Numbered from the stretch's first letter, positions 46,206 to 54,747 are shown. The stretch is DNA of 64,000 bases from Burkholderia sp. Leaf177 (GCF_001424345.1 NZ_LMPF01000023.1:360179-424178); one strand, 5' to 3'. Program-made: numbers and translations. The notes: generated by a model from the letters alone, not told the origin.

Positions 46206-47555
46206 CTAAGCAGCGCGGTTCTGATTTAGCGTGAATGCAAGGAGATCACCATCGGTTGGCTCACCCCAGGTCTTGCGCGCCAGCCAATCGAAGAACGACG
46301 TTTCACCCATCTTCGAGTCCAGTCCCCGCTTGCGCCAGTCATCGCGCATGTGACCGCCAAGTTCCGGCAACACATCTTCCTCGAACGTTTGGCGCGCCAG
46401 CTCCCGCTCAGACTCACCCTGTTCTTCGTACAGCGCGCGCGCTTCCTTACGGCGATAAACCGAAAACTCACTTAGCAAGCGAGCCTTGAGATCGTCCGCC
46501 GGTGCACCGTTGGCTTTCGCCGGGGCCGCAACCGCTGGAAGCGCCTCGAGCTGCGGTGCATAACCCTTCTTCAAAGCATCTTTGAACAACGCCGCCGCGC
46601 TTCGCACCGGGGGCAACGATGTACTTCGCATGCGTTGCTCGGTCATTTGCAAAGCCGACCGAATCCGATTTTCCTCGCTATCGGCGTAGAGCGTCTGCGC
46701 GTCTTTCAAAGGTATCCCAATCTTGACCATTCGATCGACGAGCGTGCTGTCAAAGACATTTGGATGTTCATCGAGTGCAAGCATGGGTTGCTTGCGTTCG
46801 GTCACGCGGAACTGGATTTCGGCGACCCGTCGTCCTTCCCGATGTTCGATCAACTCGACAAAAATATTGGTTACCGCGTTGACCTCGGCGATTGCGGGCC
46901 GGAGATAATCACGCTTGAAATACTTATATTCGCGTTTTGCTTCGTCGCCGGCTTCCGTATCCGGCGTACCCGAGAGAATCGGTCGCCACCACTCCCACGT
47001 CTCACGCATGGTTAGATGACTTGGATTCGTCAGGTATCGAACGCAGATTTCGTAAAGCGCCAGGCCTGCGCTACTGCGCAATTGACTCTGGAATTGCAGG
47101 CTCAAACGGGCGTACTGAACCGGGTCGAGGAGCTTTTTCTTGATTTTCGGAGCAAAGGAGAACTCAACCCAAACGCGCCTTGTAGCCGGATCCTCGAGAA
47201 TTTCGGCGTCTGCGATCAACGTCGATATACCCCATTTGCGTCCTGGCTTCTGGCTAGACGTGCCCGTACTCCACTCAACCTGAACGGACACCATTCGACG
47301 CAAATGCTCTTTGACTAAAGCGGTATCGTTGGAATCGAACGCCGAATTAGCGACAATGTCCGATAGCAACGCGCGATAGGTATCGCCTGACTCGTCGGCC
47401 TGTTGCGCAACCGCGAGCAACACGTTGAACAATTTGCGAGTCAAAAGGGTGATTTTTCCGCTCTTCGGCTGGATTGCGATGGCTTCGACAGCTTTTCGCA
47501 ATTCCGCTGAGCTCGGACTCACCACGTCAGTCTTCTTCGCGCGTTTGGTTGCCAT
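46206..47555 (-). CDS. Replication initiator protein (Rep_3/RepB type)
   Basis: 449 residues from the ATG at 47555 (a TTG at 47567 is also possible; neither has a good ribosome-binding site). The middle shows the two winged-helix domains of Rep_3 initiators: KITLLTRKLFNVLLAVAQ, RLSLQFQSQLRSSAGLALYEICVRYL and YKYFKRDYLRPAIAEVNAVTN. Such proteins bind iterons and start replication of iteron plasmids and chromids. The long charged C-terminal part (about 280-449) is extra and of unknown role. The gene points away from the iteron array, which overlaps its promoter, so it is probably autoregulated. Confidence 0.9.
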   Translation of the reverse strand: MATKRAKKTDVVSPSSAELRKAVEAIAIQPKSGKITLLTRKLFNVLLAVAQQADESGDTYRALLSDIVANSAFDSNDTALVKEHLRRMVSVQVEWSTGTSSQKPGRKWGISTLIADAEILEDPATRRVWVEFSFAPKIKKKLLDPVQYARLSLQFQSQLRSSAGLALYEICVRYLTNPSHLTMRETWEWWRPILSGTPDTEAGDEAKREYKYFKRDYLRPAIAEVNAVTNIFVELIEHREGRRVAEIQFRVTERKQPMLALDEHPNVFDSTLVDRMVKIGIPLKDAQTLYADSEENRIRSALQMTEQRMRSTSLPPVRSAAALFKDALKKGYAPQLEALPAVAAPAKANGAPADDLKARLLSEFSVYRRKEARALYEEQGESERELARQTFEEDVLPELGGHMRDDWRKRGLDSKMGETSFFDWLARKTWGEPTDGDLLAFTLNQNRAA

Positions 47556-47610
47556 GCTGGGAGTCAAGGAGGATTTCGGGAAAGGATACCCATGACGGTG
47601 ATGCTCGTCT

Positions 47611-48942
47611 ACAGGCGCAAGCTCACCCTCGTACGGTGATGCGCCTCTTGTCTCTCGGACTCACTGAGGTGCTCTCCCGAAAGTTCTCACCCTCACCGTT
47701 AGGCAGCATCTCGTTTATCCCCGCGCCAAGCGGGTAAACGATCTGACTTGCATTCGAACCTGCTTTAAACGCTTTGTTAGCCCTCCCGTATTACCTCACC
47801 TAAAAATTATTTGGCGACTGGGATTCCACAAAATAATTTTGAGATCCGAACGTGCGAATCCGGGAACGCGAAAAGAAGCCGAAATAACACTGCAAAATAT
47901 CTAACGCGTGACTTCGCATGTCGAACATTGCTATCGGAGTCCTGAAAAAGCTCACTATTGCTTCGGCAGAAAGCCTTGTTGTACCGTAGACACATGACCG
48001 TGCACACTCCACCAACACTCTTTGTAGGTCCCGAATTCCCTCACCTTTGCGTCAAACAGCGATCTGACATCGCCGCCGTTGGGGTTCATGCGTCCCGTAA
48101 AGCCTCACCTGAAGACCGAAATCCGTTGGTTTTTGGGGATATAGAAGGGGCAAAGGCACTTCGCCGCGGGTTTATCGCCGAGAGCGGTCCTGCAAAAGCT
48201 CACCTATGCCACAAATCTTCTGTTCTTCGCGCTCCAAAGATTCGAAAATAGCGGCTCCCGAAAAGTCTCACCTTCCGATCACGATGCAAGTGAACGCGCC
48301 AACAAAACCCTTTATTTACCAATGACTTAAGCGATCGCGCGATCTATCCAGGTTTGTCGAGAGATTAATGCAAACTCCTGAAAAACCCTGAACAACTCCC
48401 GAATTGGCTCACCAGTGGATACTTTCGGGGCAGATGCGCAGGCCAAGAAAATGACGCAGATACTTCCCGAAAAAGCTCACCTTTGCTTCTGTTCATCGAG
48501 AATATCCTTTGAAATCAGGGAGATCGAGAGTAGAGCCGCCTCAGAACGTAGCTGTCAATCACTCCCGTAAAGCCTCACCTTCAGTCACAGATCCGGTGAC
48601 GCCTCGGCCTTTTTGATGTTTAAGCGCCCGTATAACCTCACCCTAGACATCGTTGCTCGCCTGCAAAAGCTCACCTATAAGTAAATATTACCGTATCCAG
48701 GTCGAAATTCATGTGTTTTTACGGTCCCGTAAAGGCTCCCTTCGCTGATCCACGGATTACGGACTCGATATCCGCTGGCTGGGCCTAATCGGGATTTGTA
48801 GTCCCGAAAAATCTCACCTATCAAAACTATTCGGCTCCCGAACCCGCTCACATTCGCTCCCGTGATGACTCACTATCACCCCTGAACCTCATCACCTCCC
48901 GCCCCTGCTAGCGCTCACCTTCTATCCCGCAAACACTCACCC
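47611..48942 (+). repeat. Iteron array: about 17 directly repeated 18-mers
   Basis: Consensus TCCCGNANNNNCTCACCT, all on the same strand. Good copies start at 47675, 47784, 48029, 48093, 48188, 48256, 48397, 48465, 48563, 48625, 48658, 48802 and 48925; weaker ones at 47611, 47940, 48725, 48836, 48858 and 48903. The last 300 bp are densest. These are presumably Rep-binding sites that initiate replication and control copy number. Confidence 0.9.
47803..47840. repeat. AT-rich inverted repeat beside an iteron
   Basis: AAAATTATTT (47803-47812) and AAATAATTTT (47831-47840), 10-bp arms with an 18-bp loop, immediately right of the iteron at 47784-47801 and about 250 bp upstream of rep. Could be part of a duplex-opening element or of the rep promoter. 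Confidence 0.5.
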
Positions 48943-49075
48943 AAGCGCCTGGTGAGCCTTATTCCGTAGGGCTTTGCCGTGGCGTTAACGTCTTTAACTA
49001 GGTTTCAAAGGTGTTTACTTCTAATACTCTCAAGCCGATGAGTATTCGGAAGAAATACAAAAACACCGATCCGCC

Positions 49076-49163
49076 TTCGTGAAACATTACTCAGCGGACA
49101 AAATGGCCAAGAAATCGCTAGTAATCAACAACTTGAACGACTAAGCTCTACATGTTTCACGAA
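49076..49163. repeat. 12-bp inverted repeat between iterons and the KfrA-like gene
   Basis: TTCGTGAAACAT (49076-49087) and ATGTTTCACGAA (49152-49163) are perfect reverse complements separated by 64 bp. The half-site GTGAAAC resembles one half of the canonical chromosomal parS (TGTTTCACGTGAAACA), here split apart. Function unknown. Confidence 0.7.
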
Positions 49164-49260
49164 AAGAATTACCGCGATTAAGTGATCTTGTGCAAATAGA
49201 TTGGTACCGACCGAATCCACGAACCTGATTTGAAAGTTTGACCAAAATCGTAGCATTCAA

Positions 49261-49278
49261 TACGTAATGTATTATGTA
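49261..49278. promoter_or_regulatory. Imperfect palindrome upstream of the KfrA-like gene
   Basis: TACGTAATGTATTATGTA: 14 of 18 positions are symmetric. It lies 28 bp before the start codon, a typical place for a self-repressing operator; KfrA proteins are known to repress themselves. Confidence 0.45.
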
Positions 49279-49305
49279 TCGAACGAAATTGTGTCGGGAG
49301 TACAA

Positions 49306-50520
49306 ATGAACGATGTAGAACGTCTTGCATTGCGCGCTGAACTTGCCGAACTGAGATCGAAGGGAGCGCGACGGCAAGAGCTATCGCAGCATGCATGTAA
49401 GCGACTCTTCTTTGATTTCGGCATCCGCCCTTCAATGGCGACCGTCAGGGATCTCACCCAGACGGGTAGTGCGAGTGACATTCCGAAGGACATCGATGCG
49501 TTTTGGGCTCGGATCAGATCCGCATCTCGGATTCGTATCGACGGTGGCGCGATCCCCGAAGCGCTGCAGGAACGCGCCGGCGACTTACTCGGACAGTTGT
49601 TTCAGGAAGCACGTCAGTTGGCAAGCGAATCGCTCGAGGCTGAACGGATTGCCGCGAAGGAAGCGACCGATGCCGCGCTTGTCCGTCTGCATGACTCCGA
49701 GGTTCGGTTTTCCACTATCGAAGAATCGCTTCGACGGAGCGAGGCACGTGCCGATGCTGCGTTAGCACGAAATTCCGCGCTGGAAGCTGAAATGCGTGCT
49801 CGCAAGGATCAAGACTTGGATGCTCACGGTGGCCTTCAAACGTTGATTCATCGTTTGGAAAATGAGAACGCCGCCCTGACCAAGCGTCTCGATGCTGAAC
49901 AAACGGCAAATGCAGCGCTGCGTGATCGGCTGGATGTACTGAACGCCGAGCTACGGCACAACACTGAACATTACGCGCGGCAGATCAAGGATGCCGTTAG
50001 CGAAGCCGAACGACGTGTCAAACCGATGCTGGTAGAACTTGACTCGCTCCGAGGGGTTGCAGCGACCTATCAGACGGGCGTGCGCCAAGCGAGCCAGAAA
50101 GAATTCGATTTTATCCAACAACTTAGCACCGCCAAAGCACGCGCGGATCGTTTGGAGATGCAACTGCGCGAGAAGTCGGATGAGATAGACGAACTGGCGT
50201 CCGAACGCGATGCGTTGCGCGCGCAGGGCGGCATCAGCACGAGTGCGGCGCGACTGATCTGCGCGATGATTGAAGATGGTCGGCTATCGGCCGAGGAACT
50301 CCTCGACTTGGGAACGGAAGTAGATGCCTTTGTCGCCTTGCCATCGTCCTGTCCGACGTGCACGGCGGGCGAACCGGAGCTCGCCCAACATGGAAACGAA
50401 TTCGAACTGTCGTGCCCGGATTGTGAGAGAACATCGGGTCCGACGTTCTCACGACTTATGGCCGTCGCATGTTTCAAGACCGCGGACATACTCGATACAA
50501 GCCAACAAGGCGAAAGGTGA
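49306..50520 (+). CDS. KfrA-like DNA-binding coiled-coil protein with a C-terminal zinc ribbon
   Basis: 404 residues from the ATG at 49306 (GGGAG 5 bp upstream). N-terminal DNA-binding part (about 5-115), a long charged coiled coil (about 115-320), and a C-terminal CPTC (349-352) ... CPDC (370-373) pair typical of a zinc ribbon. KfrA of plasmids builds structures that help stable inheritance and represses its own promoter. Zinc ribbons are not part of the classical KfrA that I know. The stop codon lies in a copy of the origin iteron (50515-50532). Confidence 0.8.
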   Translation: MNDVERLALRAELAELRSKGARRQELSQHACKRLFFDFGIRPSMATVRDLTQTGSASDIPKDIDAFWARIRSASRIRIDGGAIPEALQERAGDLLGQLFQEARQLASESLEAERIAAKEATDAALVRLHDSEVRFSTIEESLRRSEARADAALARNSALEAEMRARKDQDLDAHGGLQTLIHRLENENAALTKRLDAEQTANAALRDRLDVLNAELRHNTEHYARQIKDAVSEAERRVKPMLVELDSLRGVAATYQTGVRQASQKEFDFIQQLSTAKARADRLEMQLREKSDEIDELASERDALRAQGGISTSAARLICAMIEDGRLSAEELLDLGTEVDAFVALPSSCPTCTAGEPELAQHGNEFELSCPDCERTSGPTFSRLMAVACFKTADILDTSQQGER

Positions 50521-50532
50521 GGATATTCGGGA
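50515..50532 (-). repeat. Isolated copy of the origin 18-mer at the end of the KfrA-like gene
   Basis: Minus-strand TCCCGAATATCCTCACCT: all 12 fixed positions of the array consensus are kept. It spans the stop codon of the KfrA-like gene, 1.57 kb beyond the last array copy and in opposite orientation. Confidence 0.8.
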
Positions 50533-50540
50533 GCTGGCGT

Positions 50541-51560
50541 TTAGGCTGAGCGACCGTCCGAAAGCCCAGCGTCATGCCTTGCGTGCGCCAAATCCCGCTC
50601 CCGTATTTCCTCACCTGTCCATCGTTCCCAAGCGCGATACAACCTGTGAGCCGAGATTTCCTGCTGAAATCCCAGCCACTCTCCGACCCGTTCGGGCGCC
50701 GTCCCGCTTTCAAAAAGATCAGCGGCAAAGGTGTTGCGCAAGGTCTGAGGACTTGCACGTGCCGTTCTTGATTCCGCGATGCCCGCAGCCAAAGTCACTG
50801 CATCGATAGCGCGCAGCATCGTCGCCTTGTGCATGATGCGTCCCGATGCAGTCGCCGGAAACAGCAGATCACCGGGCAATTTAGCCGTTTTTCGTTCGCT
50901 GACCCATTGGTCGAGCAGCGCGATCGCGAAAGGCGCAAGCCGGGTTTGCCGATTTAATGCGTGGTTCGAGGCTTCCACTGTCAGCCAAGGCTGATTCCAA
51001 TCAAAGTTACTAACGGTCAGTGCAGCCGCTTCTCCCGTTTTAACTCCTCCTCCAAGAAAGACGCCGACAAGCGCACGATCCCGGCGTTCGCGCCAACTTT
51101 GGCCAGCCGATAAATCGCCGATTGGGGAAAAAAGATAAGCGATCAACGCCGCGCGCTCCCCATGCGCAAGAAAGCCGGTTGGCTCGTTTTCACGTGCGTC
51201 ACGCCAAGAAGCTTCTCCATCCTGCGCAATAAATCGCGCAGGGTTCGTGGAAGCAAGTTCGATTTCGCGAACGTGATCGAGCACTCGCTCTATAAGGCGC
51301 AGATAACGTACGCGCTGCGGCTTCCGAATATCGAGCTGAGTCACGAATTGTTCGATGGCAAGCCTGTCGACAGTCTTGAGATTCACGTGTTTGACGTTTA
51401 GCCAATCGAGAAACAAACCCCATTGCGCACGATAGACATCCGCCGAAGATGCCTTGAAGGCTTGGCTGACCATCCAGGCGTCGAACGCGCTTGCCGGATC
51501 GGTGTACCAACTGGCGCGCTCGCGGTCAAAGATATCGTCGGTTCCGGCGTGAGGCTGCAT
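50541..51560 (-). CDS. Tyrosine recombinase-like protein with degenerate active site
   Basis: 339 residues: N-terminal SAM-like core-binding domain (about 18-115) and C-terminal phage integrase fold (about 130-320). Box I reads GGGVKTGEAAAL, with Lys174 for the catalytic Arg; box II reads SPQTLRNTF, with Gln272 for His and Arg275 kept; LGF replaces LGH or LGW (Phe298); the nucleophile may be Tyr308 in AHRLY. Only Arg275 and Tyr308 are recognisable, so the protein may be inactive or a divergent lineage. It lies beside the KfrA-like gene, convergent, and contains an iteron copy (50599). Confidence 0.82.
   Translation of the reverse strand: MQPHAGTDDIFDRERASWYTDPASAFDAWMVSQAFKASSADVYRAQWGLFLDWLNVKHVNLKTVDRLAIEQFVTQLDIRKPQRVRYLRLIERVLDHVREIELASTNPARFIAQDGEASWRDARENEPTGFLAHGERAALIAYLFSPIGDLSAGQSWRERRDRALVGVFLGGGVKTGEAAALTVSNFDWNQPWLTVEASNHALNRQTRLAPFAIALLDQWVSERKTAKLPGDLLFPATASGRIMHKATMLRAIDAVTLAAGIAESRTARASPQTLRNTFAADLFESGTAPERVGEWLGFQQEISAHRLYRAWERWTGEEIRERDLAHARHDAGLSDGRSA
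50599..50616 (+). repeat. Isolated copy of the origin 18-mer inside the recombinase gene
   Basis: TCCCGTATTTCCTCACCT, all fixed positions intact. In the recombinase frame it encodes TGEEIRE, which may be conserved for protein reasons, so the match could be partly coincidental. Confidence 0.7.
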
Positions 51561-51601
51561 CGCATTTCATCCGTTAGAAATTGATCAAGCTCAGGCGAAG
51601 C

Positions 51602-51961
51602 TTAGTGAACAGCTGCAACGGCCAGCTCGGGGTGGCCCGCGCGTGCCGCCTGATCGTAGGCGTCGACCGCGAATGCAAACACGGGCGGCAGTGCGTTGGA
51701 CGTCCCAAAGTCTACAAGGTCGTCGGTTTCTGGAAAGCTCAAGTCGTCCGGACGTGCGAAAAGTGCTCGAAGCGCCGCCTCGTGCCGACCGGCAAATCCC
51801 AAATCCGCCAGCGCTTCGGCTTCAATTGCGAGCAATAATCGCCACGTCAGTGGCACCCCTTGCACGATGTATCGATGAGCGACTTCACGCGTAATGCGCT
51901 CAAGATCCTTTACGACGCGAGCAAATTCGGGGGTGTCGATACGATCTTCTTCATTGTCCAT
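51602..51961 (-). CDS. Small hypothetical protein (DUF2471-like)
   Basis: 119 residues from the ATG at 51961 (GGGAG 6 bp upstream); the frame is open to 51988. Acidic N-terminal part, then helical segments: PLTWRLLLAIEAEALADLGFAG, and a conserved-looking DDLVDFGTSNALPPVFAFAVDAYDQAARAG. It resembles Burkholderia-restricted DUF2471 proteins (by memory, unconfirmed). No function known. It follows the recombinase gene with 41 bp in between, on the same strand. Confidence 0.7.
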   Translation of the reverse strand: MDNEEDRIDTPEFARVVKDLERITREVAHRYIVQGVPLTWRLLLAIEAEALADLGFAGRHEAALRALFARPDDLSFPETDDLVDFGTSNALPPVFAFAVDAYDQAARAGHPELAVAAVH

Positions 51962-52217
51962 TTTTGTCTCCCTCTCGGCGATAACCACCAGGTACGATAC
52001 TGTACAAACATACAGTATTTATCGCAATCTTCGTCTAGCCTCGCGCTGAACTGGAGTCGCGTATGTGCGATTCCGCCTACGCGGGAATCAGACGTCATCG
52101 GCTGTTGAAAGCATCCAGGATTTGCGATCCTGAACTCACGGTCAGGGACATTTCCTGACATGACGCCGCGAAATTCATTACATCGGATTCGCGCTTTTGA
52201 TACGAAAGGAGATGAAG

Positions 52218-52403
52218 ATGAACAAGGATCAGAAAGACGGCGTAGTCAAGCAGGCTAAGGGCAAGGTCAATGAAGTCGTCGGAAAGGTGACCGGTGACCG
52301 CGCTCAAGAAGCGAAGGGCGATGTTCAGCAAGCCGCCGGCAAAGTACAGAAAGGTGCAGGCGACGCCCGCGAAGACATGAAGGACGCATTGAAGAAGCAC
52401 TAA
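52218..52403 (+). CDS. CsbD family stress protein
   Basis: 61 residues, AAGGAG 6 bp before the ATG at 52218. Lys/Glu/Gly/Gln-rich repeats (QAKGKVNEVVGKVTGD, AKGDVQQAAGKVQKG) are the CsbD-like signature. CsbD proteins are abundant general-stress proteins of unknown mechanism and are probably disordered or helical bundles. Followed by a terminator at 52470. Confidence 0.93.
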   Translation: MNKDQKDGVVKQAKGKVNEVVGKVTGDRAQEAKGDVQQAAGKVQKGAGDAREDMKDALKKH

Positions 52404-52469
52404 GCGACTTGGCTGTGTTGGCGAGAATCTGCTAACAGTCGCCTATAAGTAGCAGTTGAGTTGCAACGG

Positions 52470-52506
52470 AGGCCGCGCCCGACGAAAGTCGGCGCGGCCT
52501 TTCTCT
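52470..52506 (+). terminator. Intrinsic terminator after CsbD
   Basis: GC-rich stem (AGGCCGCGC / GCGCGGCCT plus CGAC / GTCG with a one-base bulge), GAAA tetraloop, TTTCTCTT tail; 66 bp after the stop. Confidence 0.85.
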
Positions 52507-52526
52507 TGCGTAGCGACGGAGCGGAA

Positions 52527-52544
52527 ACTTTATGCGCATCAAGT
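52527..52544. other. parS-like site 4
   Basis: ACTTTATGCGCATCAAGT, one mismatch from the perfect palindrome at 43966. It lies 7.5 kb right of parB, between the CsbD terminator and the outer-membrane protein gene, i.e. on the other side of the origin. Confidence 0.7.
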
Positions 52545-52748
52545 TTTCTGTCGGAGTGCAGCCGACCGTGATCCGCTAAAACGCAAGCGACCGAAAAGAC
52601 AAGCCATTGGTCCCGACTTTCGACTAGAAAACCAACCCCCGCATTCACACAAATGAACTTAACGTTCATGTACAGTTTCGCTCGCACTTCGAATCGATAA
52701 AACGTGGCCGCTAAACAAGCGGCGGCGAAACGTACAGGTTTGGGCCGG

Positions 52749-53270
52749 ATGAAAAAGTCGACGTTATTCGCACAAAAATCGATACTCCCAACAGCGTTGT
52801 TTGCGCTTGCTGCCTTCACGGCACCGTCCTGTTCCAACGCAGCAGAAATCTGCGGCGACGGCCTTTGGGCCGATGCAATGATTGGCTCTTACCATGTACA
52901 TCCGAAGAAACACTTCGATCAATTCAATCCCGGTCTTGGCCTGGAATGCTGGGTTTCTCCGCAGTGGGCCGTGACGGGCGGATATTTTCGAAACTCGCTT
53001 TCGGCGCCATCTTTTTATGGTGGTGGCGTTTGGGCGCCGGAATTCACGCATTGGGGTTATGTCCGCCTCGCGGTAATGGGCGGCGTTATCTCGGGATATG
53101 ACTACGGCAAATGGGGATTTGGCCACGATCACAAAGTCGGCCCGGTGGCCGCGCCGTTGATCATGGCCGAGTACGGCCGCATCGGCGCGAATATCATCTT
53201 GATCCCGCCGATACCATCAAGCGATCTGCCATTCACGCTCGGCTTTCAACTACGTGTCCGCTTTTGGTGA
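52749..53270 (+). CDS. Outer-membrane beta-barrel protein
   Basis: 173 residues from the ATG at 52749; signal peptide (cleavage after about residue 32, SNA). Alternating aromatic/polar strands (YHVHPKKHFDQFNPGLGLECWV, VRLAVMGGVISGYDYG, LGFQLRVRFW) and a terminal aromatic residue (W) indicate an outer-membrane barrel. It is reminiscent of small lipid A-modifying or peptide-resistance barrels, but I see no PagL Ser-His or PagP catalytic pattern that I can assign. An iteron-like site follows 11 bp after the stop. Confidence 0.72.
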   Translation: MKKSTLFAQKSILPTALFALAAFTAPSCSNAAEICGDGLWADAMIGSYHVHPKKHFDQFNPGLGLECWVSPQWAVTGGYFRNSLSAPSFYGGGVWAPEFTHWGYVRLAVMGGVISGYDYGKWGFGHDHKVGPVAAPLIMAEYGRIGANIILIPPIPSSDLPFTLGFQLRVRFW

Positions 53271-53281
53271 GCCAACCGCAA

Positions 53282-53299
53282 AGGTGAGCTTTTACGGGA
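53282..53299 (-). repeat. Isolated copy of the origin 18-mer between two gene ends
   Basis: Minus-strand TCCCGTAAAAGCTCACCT, all fixed positions intact, in the 41-bp gap between convergent outer-membrane protein and DUF1003 genes, 4.3 kb beyond the array. Confidence 0.85.
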
Positions 53300-53311
53300 A
53301 ACGATGGCACC

Positions 53312-53851
53312 TCAACCACTCAGCTTTCCCTGAGACAACTGCCCATGAACCTCGAGCGTCAACGCTTCAATGCGCGCACTCATCTGTCGCGTTATCTCGG
53401 TGAGCTGCGTGTTTTGCTCGAGTAGCGCAACAAGCTGATCCGCCTGTTTCGCGGCCTGTGTCTGGCGCTCCGCGTTGGCGGCGGCGAGATCTTCGCGATG
53501 CCGCGCATCGGCATCCGCGTTTACCTTGTCGCGATCGGCTTGTCGCGTTTGCGCCAGCAAAATCAGTGGTGCGGCGTATGCGGCCTGCAGGCTGAACGCG
53601 AGATTAAGCAAGATGAACGGATAGACATCGAACTTCGTCAGTCCCACGACATTCACGCCAATCCAGCACGCGACGATAACCGTCTGCCCAACCAGGAATG
53701 TCGGCGTGCCGAAAAACCGCGCGAAACGCTCGGCTTTAAGTGCGAACCAGTCATCGCCGAAGACAGACGAGAGATGCATGTAGGGCAGATGAAAACGCAG
53801 GTGATGGCGTTTGTCCCGACCTGGTTCGCCGGGAGGAATAGGATTGCTCAT
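53312..53851 (-). CDS. DUF1003 family membrane protein
   Basis: 179 residues from the ATG at 53851. Two membrane helices (FLVGQTVIVACWIGVNVVG and FILLNLAFSLQAAYAAPLILLAQ, about 50-100) followed by the RQADRDKVNADADARHREDL coiled coil, the hallmark of DUF1003. The C-terminal tail is cytoplasmic. Function unknown. Confidence 0.9.
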   Translation of the reverse strand: MSNPIPPGEPGRDKRHHLRFHLPYMHLSSVFGDDWFALKAERFARFFGTPTFLVGQTVIVACWIGVNVVGLTKFDVYPFILLNLAFSLQAAYAAPLILLAQTRQADRDKVNADADARHREDLAAANAERQTQAAKQADQLVALLEQNTQLTEITRQMSARIEALTLEVHGQLSQGKLSG

Positions 53852-53933
53852 GGTCGCTCGCGATGAATGGTTAAGTGTGAAAGTTATACACATCCAGGCA
53901 AACGGTCGCATTACAACAACCCTAAAACCGTGA

Positions 53934-54629
53934 CTACGCTCCGCCGATTTCGAACTGAAACTCCGCCACACCTTCAACGCCGCCCGTGACCGTGTCGCCA
54001 CGATTCAAGGCGCCCACGCCCGCGGGTGTACCGCTGAAAATAAGGTCGCCCGGTTTGATCACCACCGCGTGCGACACATGGCTGATGATGTCCGCGACCG
54101 GCCAGATCATATCGGCGAGATCGCCCGTTTGCCGTGTTTCGCCATTCACCGATAACCAAATTTTCCCCGTGCCCGGATGGCCGTGTTTTTCGGCGAGATG
54201 AATGGGCGTGACGGGCGCGGATTCATCGAAACCCTTGGCCCAATCCCATGGCCGGCTCATCTTCTTGGCGATCGCCTGCAAGTCGCGGCGCGTGAGGTCC
54301 ACACCGACGCTGTAGCCGAGCACGTATTCAAGCGCATTTTCGGGATCGATCCGGCTTCCCTCTTTGCCAATGGCAATCACCATTTCGATCTCGTGATGCA
54401 GGTCTTCGGTCAGCATCGGATAAGCGAGCGTTCCCGCTGCGGGCACGACCGCATCGGCGGGTTTAGTGAAGAAGAAGGGCGGTTCGCGATCCGGATTCGC
54501 GCCCATTTCACGCGCGTGATCGGCGTAGTTGCGCCCGACGCAAAACACGCGGCGCACTGGAAACGAAGCGGTAGATCCAGCGATACGAACTGCCACGACG
54601 GGCGAGGGAGGAAAGATGTATTCGGCCAT
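53934..54629 (-). CDS. Fumarylpyruvate hydrolase-like (FAH family)
   Basis: 231 residues from the ATG at 54629. Compared with the FAH protein at 22492 it is shorter and has the NagK-like opening VRRVFCVGRNYADHAREMG, metal ligands in DLHHEIEMVIAIG, DLTRRDLQ and KPGDLIFSGTPAGVG. Members of this type hydrolyse fumarylpyruvate or acylpyruvates in gentisate degradation. No gentisate dioxygenase is nearby, so oxaloacetate decarboxylase or acylpyruvase activity is equally possible. Confidence 0.87.
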   Translation of the reverse strand: MAEYIFPPSPVVAVRIAGSTASFPVRRVFCVGRNYADHAREMGANPDREPPFFFTKPADAVVPAAGTLAYPMLTEDLHHEIEMVIAIGKEGSRIDPENALEYVLGYSVGVDLTRRDLQAIAKKMSRPWDWAKGFDESAPVTPIHLAEKHGHPGTGKIWLSVNGETRQTGDLADMIWPVADIISHVSHAVVIKPGDLIFSGTPAGVGALNRGDTVTGGVEGVAEFQFEIGGA

Positions 54630-54747
54630 ATCGGTACTCGAAGAGTTGAGGATAAAGGTGCAGATTCGCTGCATCGCTCCGAAACGATAAACTTCGAGCA
54701 GAACCGATAGCAGGACAAAACCGGCCCGCGCCTTGGACTAAACGGTC

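Larger units (their letters stand above)
47556..49305. other. Probable replication origin region
   Basis: 1.75 kb without genes between rep and the KfrA-like gene, A/T-richer than the flanks, holding the iteron array (47611-48942), an AT-rich inverted repeat (47803-47840) and a long-range 12-bp inverted repeat (49076/49163). I found no perfect DnaA box (TTATCCACA) by eye. The layout fits the replication origin of an iteron-type secondary chromosome. Confidence 0.8.

Noticed and set aside
47958..48251. 97-codon plus-strand frame through the origin
   Set aside because: It runs through the iterons, has no homology pattern or ribosome-binding site, and its codons are dictated by the repeats.
47611..48942. 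CRISPR array
   Set aside because: The repeats are 18 bp with varied internal bases and irregular spacing from 22 to 156 bp, and no cas genes are nearby.
49306..51560. Integrative element or prophage at the origin
   Set aside because: The recombinase has no intact active site, no flanking direct repeats or tRNA gene were found, and the neighbours are origin-associated genes.
52749..53270. PagL (lipid A 3-O-deacylase)
   Set aside because: Barrel-like and right length, but the PagL His-Ser catalytic pattern is not evident; kept as an unspecified outer-membrane barrel.
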